Origin: Hippopus hippopus | Lineage: Eukaryota; Mollusca; Bivalvia; Cardiida; Cardiidae | DNA: 64,000 bases | Direction: 5' to 3' | Assembly (NCBI GenBank): GCA_946811185.2 | Contig: OX328109.1 | Span: 31,170,129-31,234,128, forward strand | In this document: positions 57,325 through 64,000 of the stretch, in pieces | Layout: every line of letters starts with the position of its first letter | Position numbering within the stretch: the first letter of the stretch is position 1 | Program-made: the position numbers and the translations under genes | The notes under the pieces: generated by a model | The model's database searches: none | The model's input: the letters and a program-made list of their open reading frames with translations, nothing else | Told to the model about the DNA's origin: nothing

Positions 57325-57768
57325 TACCAGAAGACAAAATTTTGGACTTGTCCAAATTCAAACCATTTGTAGAAGACAAATAAATGAGATTAAAAAAATA
57401 AAAATTTGTTTTGGGAAAGGCAGAAAACATTGTGGAAAATGAGAAAATGCTGATTACCTTCATTTTTTCCTTTTTCCACAGTGTTTTCCAAAGCTTTCTT
57501 TCTGAGGGTTGTTAAAGTCAGGATTGTGTGGTAAAGGGGGGGACAATATTTCGGACTTGTCAAAATTGGAATTACATGTAGATTTTTTTTGCAGATGACA
57601 AGTTTTATGTGGCTTGTGTAGTTGAATTTGTCTGTGAAAGAGTAGAAAACATTGTAAGAAAAGGAGAAAATGCTGTTTGCCAGCATTTTCTCCTTTTTAT
57701 ACAATATTTTCAAAAGAATCATTTTTCAGGGTTAATAAAGCACAGGGTTGTTTGCTAAAGGGTTAAAT
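57325..57768. repeat. two adjacent family A copies
   Basis: 57327-57537 and 57541-57768. Each has a recognisable hairpin; the second ends at TTTGCTAAAGGG TTAA just before the second NOC4L exon. Confidence 0.75.
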
Positions 57769-58139
57769 CACTTGTTCATTTTTTCTTTTCAGTTACCGAC
57801 ATTCCTTTACAGAAAAGTGCTGATAAGCCTTCATGATAAAGTTATACCACACATGACAAACCCTCTTGTGTTGAGTGATTTTCTAACAGTGTCCTATAGT
57901 ATAGGTAGGTTTGCAATGCATCTACCTTTAAACTTTATTGATGTATATGATACAGAATGTGTTAGAAAACAAAAAAAGATAGTAGCTGTCTTCCAAGCAG
58001 TGCTATTAGCAAAAATATTCAGTTAACTCATTACCACAAATATATTGGCATCTAAGGACTTTAAGGACACAAAGTAGATCTTGAAATGAATTGTAAGAAT
58101 GTCTCAATTACAACAGTATGAGTGAAAATATACCACTAT

Positions 58140-58375
58140 GTTTTAACTTTTGTTGCACAGTTCTGATTTTTAATACCATTCAGAAAGAAGCCTTCTAAAA
58201 ACATTGTGGAAATGGACAAAATGCTGGTAACCAGCATTTTTCTCCTTTTCCCACAATGTTTTCTACCCTGTCAGTGACAAATCTTATCATTTGAGGTACA
58301 TTTGATTTGTCATGTGCAACTGCTTTGAATTTGGATGTGTCCAAAATTTTGACCTCTGATAATGGGTAAAAGTGG
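58140..58375. repeat. family A copy, diverged
   Basis: GAAAGAAGCCTTCTAAAAAC, hairpin CAAAATGCTGGTAACCAGCA, right part TTGTCATGTGCAACTGC. Confidence 0.72.
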
Positions 58376-58699
58376 ATAAAATTGAATGGCAAAGTCTGGG
58401 TTTTTTTTATTGGTGCTTTAAAGGTGAAGCTTTAATGGTTACCTTTTCTTTTAGTATTAAATCTAATGAGTTCCCACAATATTGCAAAAAGTCTGATGAA
58501 GCACAGATCTTATCAAAGAAGTACCTCCCTTTATATGGATCACTTATATAAAGTGTGTTTGTACCAGCCTCACATAGCTGAAATGCAATGGTTTGATCTC
58601 TTCTATTTACTTGATCATAATGTGTCCAATCCTGTTTCAACACAGTTTCGGTATAATAGAGGCAGCCAGTGCACCTGATATTATGGTCCTGGATTATCT

Positions 58700-58905
58700 T
58701 GCCCTGCACTTGGAGAGCGCCAGCCTTGTAATCGGTCCCGAGTTCAATACCTGGGAGTGGGTGTCAACTTTAGGTCTGCATTGGCCCACACATTTGGCGC
58801 GAGTACTGGTGTAGTTTCCAGGAAGCAGAATCGAGAGAGAGAGATTATTATAAGTTGCAATAACTTCTTTCTCAGTTCATGTAAAATGAATATGTTTAAA
58901 CTAAG
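58700..58905 (+). repeat. SINE3 copy
   Basis: GGAGAGCGCCAGCC (A box), CCCGAGTTCAATACCTGG (B box), GGGTGTCAACTTTAGG, TTGGCCCACACATT, tail TGTAAAATGAATATGTTTAA. Confidence 0.82.
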
Positions 58906-58940
58906 CCACTGGCTGCTTTTCCCCAAATTATTCTTGTTAA

Positions 58941-59160
58941 CTCTTCCAAATGACAAAGATTTAGACTCATCCAAATTCAGAGCAGTTGCAGACAACAGAT
59001 TAAATGTGACTCACATGATGGAATTTGTCTTTGATGGGGTGGAAACCATAGTAGGAAAAGGAGAAAATGCTGGTAACCAGCATTTTCTCCTTTTCCCACA
59101 ATGTTTTCAAAAGCCTCTTCCCTCAGGGTCGTTAAAACTCAGGATTGTAAGGTAAAGGAT
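58941..59160. repeat. family A miniature transposon in NOC4L intron
   Basis: TTAA 58937-58940, CTCTTCCAAATGAC. Perfect-looking central hairpin; right end GTAAGGTAAAGGAT. Confidence 0.85.
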
Positions 59161-59499
59161 TAATGTATTTTTGGAGTTCTTTAACCAGCACGTAGCACAA
59201 CTTTCTTACCAAGCCAGTGGCTTCTTTCCTACAAAACTGTTCAACCCTGAGAGAGGAATTATTTATAAAACATTGTCTTTCATCAACCCTCAAAAAAATA
59301 AGGTGGGAATCAACATTTAATATACTTTATATAGCTCGACTATAAGCCTGAAATAGTACTGACTATGCTGTAAAAGTATTACATGCATTTTCTTCTCTAT
59401 CGTCAGGTGGAGCAATAAGCCTTTAATCCCGGAATAGCCTGTTTGTACTGATGCATAAACATAATCTGTAAGTATGTGTGTTACATTGTAGTTGTTCAG

Positions 59500-60055
59500 G
59501 TCTTTACCTAATAAAATTTTAGATTTGTCCACATTGTAAGTATTTACAAATGAGAAATTGAATACGACTCAAATAATAGGATTTATCATAGAAAGAGTAG
59601 AAAGCAATATGGAAAAAGGAGAAAATGCTGTTCGCCATCGTTTTCTTCTTTACTAACATTGTTTTCAAACGCCCATCCTCCTCAGGGTCAGTAAAATATG
59701 GGATTAAAGGGTTAAAGCCTGAGTAGAATAAATTGTTTGTTTTGTTAAAAAAAAAATAAAATAATCTCTGGAAGCATCTTCTGTCAGTTGCTGTGTTCTT
59801 GCACTTGTTAAAGACACAAAAGACATTACTTTAACCCTTTACTGCACAATGCCGACTTTTAACGACCCTGGGAAAGAAGCCTTTTAAAAACATTGTGGGA
59901 AAAGGAGAAAATGCTGGTGATCAGCATTTTATCCTTTTTCCACAATGTTTTCTACCCTATCAAAGAAAAAATGCACCATTTAAGCCACATTGACTTTGTC
60001 GTCTGCAAATGCTTTCAATTTGGACAAAGCTAAAGTTTTGTCATCTGGTAAAGGG
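59500..60055. repeat. two family A copies, second full length
   Basis: 59505-59717 is diverged. 59835-60055 is complete between TTAA 59831-59834 and 60056-60059 with GGTGATCAGC at the hairpin turn. Confidence 0.82.
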
Positions 60056-60524
60056 TTAATTATATCATGTAGACAGCTTGTTATCTAAACATACATATGG
60101 AACTCTGAAATGTGGTGCTCAACATCATTCCGTTGGAAAAGCCAAATCCTCTGGTGAGCTCGGGACCTTTGTATTACAATTTCAACATCTTAATAGCTAG
60201 GCTACAGTGAACATCTAGATAGAAATCAATTCTGTTTATTTGTCTTAAGTTTATATTTTATACAAAGGCAATACACATGAATATCAGAATATGTCAGTCA
60301 ATTAAATATCCTTAGAAACTGAAATATGTAATTATTTAAATGATCAACATAGTGAGAAAAAGAGAAAATGCTGGTTCCCGCTATGTTTTCTTTTGGCACA
60401 AATGAAAGTCCCATTATTTCAGACTCATTTACTTTGTTACATTTAAATGGTTTGTATTTGGACAACCCTAATTCTTTTTTGTCAAACGAAGGGATTATCC
60501 AGCCATAACATTAACTCTGTGCAA

Positions 60525-60740
60525 CTTGTGTACACCAATTGTGGTGTCTGTAGTTTTGAAGCAGAGCGTCAGCCTTGTAACCATAACCAGGGAGTGGGTG
60601 TCAACTTTGGGATTTTACATCGGCCCACACATTCCGCACAAGTACTGCTGTACTTACCAGGAATTAAAATAGAGAGAGTTTAGTATAAGTTGTAAGAGCT
60701 TGTTTCTCAATCATTGTAAAATGAATTGGTATAAACAAAG
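60525..60740 (+). repeat. SINE3 copy with 10-bp target duplication inside family A
   Basis: Flanked by CTCTGTGCAA at 60515-60524 and 60741-60750. Head GCAGAGCGTCAGCCTTGTAA, then GGGTGTCAACTTTGGG and GGCCCACACATT. The family A sequence resumes at 60751 as AACAAAATTTTAGAC. Confidence 0.85.
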
Positions 60741-60750
60741 CTCTGTGCAA

Positions 60751-61400
60751 AACAAAATTTTAGACTCGTCGAAATTTAAAGCAATTGCAGACAACAATTT
60801 TGTTCCAGCTCAAATGTATGGATTTTTCCAACAATTGTTAGAAAACATTGTGGGAAAAGGAGAAAATGCTGGTTACCAGCATTTTCTCCTTTTTCCCCGC
60901 GATGTTTTCAAAAGCTTTCTTTGGCAGGGTCGTTTAAAGTTGGGACGGTGTGATAAAGAGTATATCGACTGTAAAGACCTAATCAAGAAAATATTGTTGA
61001 TATTATCAATCCTGAATATTAAAGAAGGCATATGGGAAAAATTGTGGGAAAGAGATAAAATGCATGTAGCCATTATTTTTTGCTTTTCTTACAACAATTT
61101 CCATTATTTGAACGTCAAAAGATGAGTTGTCTGCAAATGGTCAGAATTCAGACTACCAGTATGTCTAGAATTTTATTGCATCAGAAATTTCAAATGCCAT
61201 CCTTGCAGGAAGATATAGATTGGCAGTTACACCAGTAATTTAAATTTTTGTCACACATTACTGAAAAAGGAGACTCAAATTCATTGTAGAAAATAGAAAA
61301 AATACCAGTAACCAACCTTGTCTCCTTTCTCAGCAATGTTTTCTGCCCTTCCAAAATCAAACTTCTAAATTTTGAGTCATTTATTTTGTTGTCTGCCACT
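60751..61400. repeat. family A remainder and two further diverged copies
   Basis: 60751-60958 has an intact hairpin (GGGAAAAGGAGAAAATGCTG). 61000-61150 and 61190-61400 are diverged family A pieces. Confidence 0.65.
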
Positions 61401-62264
61401 ACTTTTAGTTTGGAATAGTCTTTTTTGGTTGGTCAGTGGTTAGATCATGTTATAAGGCAACATCTAGTTGCAAGATTCTTTACAGACTTCTGTTTTTCTC
61501 TCTACAGGGACTACCCAGACTTTTACAAGAATCTGTATGCCATGTTTGAACCCACCATGTTCCAAGCCAAATATAGGTCAAGATTTTTTCCACCTGTCCA
61601 ATCTGTTTTTGTCATCAACGTAAGTTGTCTCTGTTCTCTTTGAAACCAATGCTTGCACTATTCAAGCATATTAGATTGAAAATTTCATTGGTTTTACTAA
61701 AAGTAACTCCTTTGAATAACTTAGCTGTAATTGAGGTCACGTATGAGGCATCATATGAATATTTTGAACCTCGAGACATTCCATTATTTGAGCCACATGT
61801 AGATTGTCGTCTGCAAATGCTTTCAATTTGGACAAATCTACATTTTTGTTGTGTATTAGAATTAAAAACAAAACAGGCTGCTTTCCCACATTAACAAAGT
61901 GGAAAAAATGTCTATCAGTTGGATAGAAAGGAATCCTGTTACAATGGCTATCATCAGTCCTCAAAAAAAGCTGGAGTTTAACTCCAAAAGTCACAGCAAG
62001 GTACCACAGAAGTGCCAGGACTTTTTGAACCCAACATTTAGAACAGAAAGAAACATTTTTATGGAAGAATCAACTTTAATTGTAAACTGTCTTTACAAAT
62101 TGAAATTTTGAGCAAATATTGAAAACAGAAGTATTGCAATTTTAGTCCACTGTTTACCATACAAATGTTTCCAAACAGACACTTTACTTTCAAAAGCAGA
62201 CTGCATGTTCTGTGCAGATTGATCTTGATTTATATTGTCTGCTTAAGTACATTAATCACACCAC

Positions 62265-62540
62265 AGGCCTTTGAAGTGCCACTGGTCCATAACAGAACAC
62301 TACAATTTTCCTTGGTTGATCATTGAACACTTATAGCACATTGGTCCATATATATCATGGAATATACACAAATTTTCATTAACACTGTTACTTTAAATAG
62401 CACATCTGCTATCCCCTCTATACTGTATATTACTATGTTCTATATAGAGGCAGTCACCAATGTGCTATTCATAGTAACAGTGTCTGATAATGAAAATTTT
62501 GTTTACTCATGACTGACTAAAGGAATTTCAGAGGCTTATG
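62265..62540. repeat. family E palindromic element
   Basis: CCTTTGAAGTGCCACTGGTC at the left and GAATTTCAGAGGC at the right. Inner arms AACACTGTTACTTTAAATAG and TATTCATAGTAACAGTGTCT. Confidence 0.72.
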
Positions 62541-63032
62541 GTCACACTAAGTCTCTTAAGTGTTACAATTGCACAAATTAAAAATTTGATAACCTTTTTA
62601 TATCCGTGAAATTGAGTGATTAAGATTATTGAGCATACAAGAAAACATTGATTACATGTATATTCCAATTGATACCTTCATGTTTCTCAATCTATTTTCT
62701 TTACAGTCATTTACCTGCCTATATGGTTGCAGCCTTTGCCAAAAGACTGGCTAGAATATCTCTCATGGTTCCTGTTGTTGCACTGAAGGTTGTCATTCCA
62801 TTTATTTATAACTTGATCAACAGACATCCTATATGTAAACAGTTGATACATCGACCAAACATGGAAACAGGTCAGAATGTTATCAGAATTCTTAGAACTA
62901 GAGTTATGAGTGGTATGGCAATAGATCTTGATGTGCAGGTTATCCTTGTAATTACAATACTAGCCTGACATGTAAGGCAAATTCACTGTAACTAAAACAA
63001 GAGAAAAGAATGGCCTCCATCTAACACCTTAA

Positions 63033-63250
63033 CTCTTTGCCAAATGACAAAATTTTAGACTGAAAGAAATCTGAAGCATTTGCAGTTGACAGTTACACAT
63101 GAATCAAAAAGTGAAATTTGCCTTTGGAAGGGTAAAAAACATTGTGGGGAAAGGAGAAGATGTTGATTACCAGTATTTTCTCCTTGCCCACATTGTTTCA
63201 AAGGCCTTTTTCTTTGAGGTTGTTAAAAATTTGGATTGTGTAGTAAAGGG
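63033..63250. repeat. family A miniature transposon
   Basis: TTAA 63029-63032, CTCTTTGCCAAATGAC; hairpin mutated; right end TTGTGTAGTAAAGGG. Confidence 0.8.
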
Positions 63251-63848
63251 TTACACAAATGGCAAGGTCATGTAACTATAAAGAAACAAAAATGGAAGCT
63301 GCTTCAACAAGGCAGGTTTATGAAACTTGGCATAATGATAGACTTTGACACACAGAATGTGCATATACCTGTATATATGATAAAAGCAAAGGTCACAGTC
63401 TTGCTAGTAAAAATAGAGAGATACAGAGTGCAGTGCAGCTATTTCAGCAAGCCTAGCTAGGTTAAACTTTTTGTAAAGTAATAGATTTCATGTGCAGTTT
63501 TCGTATCAAACTTCAAACTATTGACCATTTTTGAACCATAGGCCGAAACAGGGGCTTTTATGGAAATCATAGGTTCAGATCAGACTGAAAAGGATCTATA
63601 CAGTTTGCTAGTTTGGTCCAGCCTATTAGACAAAAAATCTTCTTTGGGGCAGATGGACAGTAATTTCTGCCGTCAAAAGAGGTTGAGTACGTATATTCGG
63701 CAATGAAAGAGTTTAAAAAAAAAGGTATGGTCTAATCTCTGCGGAGGACGGAGGTGAGAATTACTTGACTCATGATCCTCAAGTGTATCTGTATTTTATA
63801 TATTGGTCAAAAGGGAATTAGCTGAAAAACTGTTGAAAGTGGGGTTAA

Positions 63849-64000
63849 CTCTTTACCAAACGACATAATTTTAGACTTGTCCAAATTGGAAGCATTTGCA
63901 GACAACAAAATTAATGTGACTCAAAAATTGAAATTTGTTTTGGGAAGGGAAGAAAACATTGTTGGAAAAGGAGAAAATGCTGGTTACCAGCATTTTCTCC
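63849..64000. repeat. family A element cut by the window edge
   Basis: After TTAA 63845-63848: CTCTTTACCAAACGAC, left arm and part of the right arm of the hairpin (CCAGCATTTTCTCC). Confidence 0.85.

Larger units (their letters stand above)
56813..62870 (+). pseudogene. NOC4L: NOC4L (nucleolar complex protein 4) pseudogene, five exons, 3' end outside window
   Basis: Exons 56813-56892, 57793-57904, 59407-59467, 61508-61619 and 62707-62870 have consistent splice phases. In order they encode the C-terminal half of NOC4L: QKKVFSEAWVQFLQ; LPTFLYRKVLISLHDKVIPH with NPLVLSDFLTVSYSIG; GGAISL(stop)...SLFVLMHKHNL; DYPDFYKNLYAMFEP with FQAKYRSRFF; HLPAYMVAAFAKRLARISL with INRHPICKQLIHRP. NOC4L works with NOP14 in 40S ribosome assembly. 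Two lesions: TAA at 59424-59426 where a leucine is conserved, surrounded by other replacements in the ALNG core; and one extra T in a T6 run near 61584-61589 that shifts frame after RSRFF, while five Ts would restore the family sequence and a phase-2 donor. N-terminal exons are not in the window; a VWA exon lies upstream on the other strand. Introns show it is a duplicated rather than processed copy. A functional NOC4L should exist elsewhere. Confidence 0.85.

Noticed and set aside
58450..58550. Possible extra NOC4L exon after a TTTTAG near 58455
   Set aside because: The open stretch does not resemble the protein, and the missing segment is found at 59407-59467 with correct phases.

Overview
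This window is animal genomic DNA: short exons with canonical GT/AG splice sites, long introns, tRNA-derived SINEs and very dense palindromic miniature DNA transposons. The gene set (secreted C-type lectin, CUB receptor, VWA fragment, NOC4L) and the repeat style fit a bivalve mollusc. A dreissenid mussel is my impression from the repeats, not something I could test. There is no CRISPR array, operon or rRNA.

Layout. 1-5 kb: a small secreted C-type lectin (+), four exons, 5' end outside the window. 5-10.5 kb: a repeat wreck made of an old Ty3/gypsy pol remnant (-), a TTAA-flanked 714-bp element inserted in its reverse transcriptase, and a 2.4-kb fold-back transposon with ~585-bp arms and a 5-bp AGGTA duplication. 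10.9-20.0 kb: a PIF/Harbinger unit between matching 15-bp inverted termini, with a Myb/SANT-like DNA-binding gene (+) and a DDE transposase of the HARBI1 type (-) in convergent orientation. Both frames are open although several younger repeats have landed inside the unit. 24.8-45.0 kb: one five-exon gene (+) for a 314-residue single-pass CUB-domain membrane protein. 49.7-51.1 kb: a two-exon gene with a TATA box for a 118-residue secreted proline-rich protein. 55.8-56.3 kb: a frameshifted VWA exon (-). 56.8-62.9 kb: five exons of NOC4L (+) carrying an in-frame stop and a frameshift, so an intron-containing pseudogene here, or less likely an assembly-damaged gene.

Everything between is mostly repeat. 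Family A (about 220 bp, TTAA target, ends reading C-Y-CTTTACCA, a ~64-bp near-perfect hairpin in the middle) has about 45 copies. Families B, C and D are palindromic elements built on related GC-rich cores. Three SINE families (SINE1-3) carry A- and B-box-like sequence. Nested insertions give a partial chronology: one SINE1 is older than the family A copy in its tail, and SINE3 copies are younger than the family A copies they interrupt. Exon chains were assembled by eye from splice signals and reading-frame phase; in each complete gene the exon lengths sum to a multiple of three. Not every degraded repeat copy is listed.
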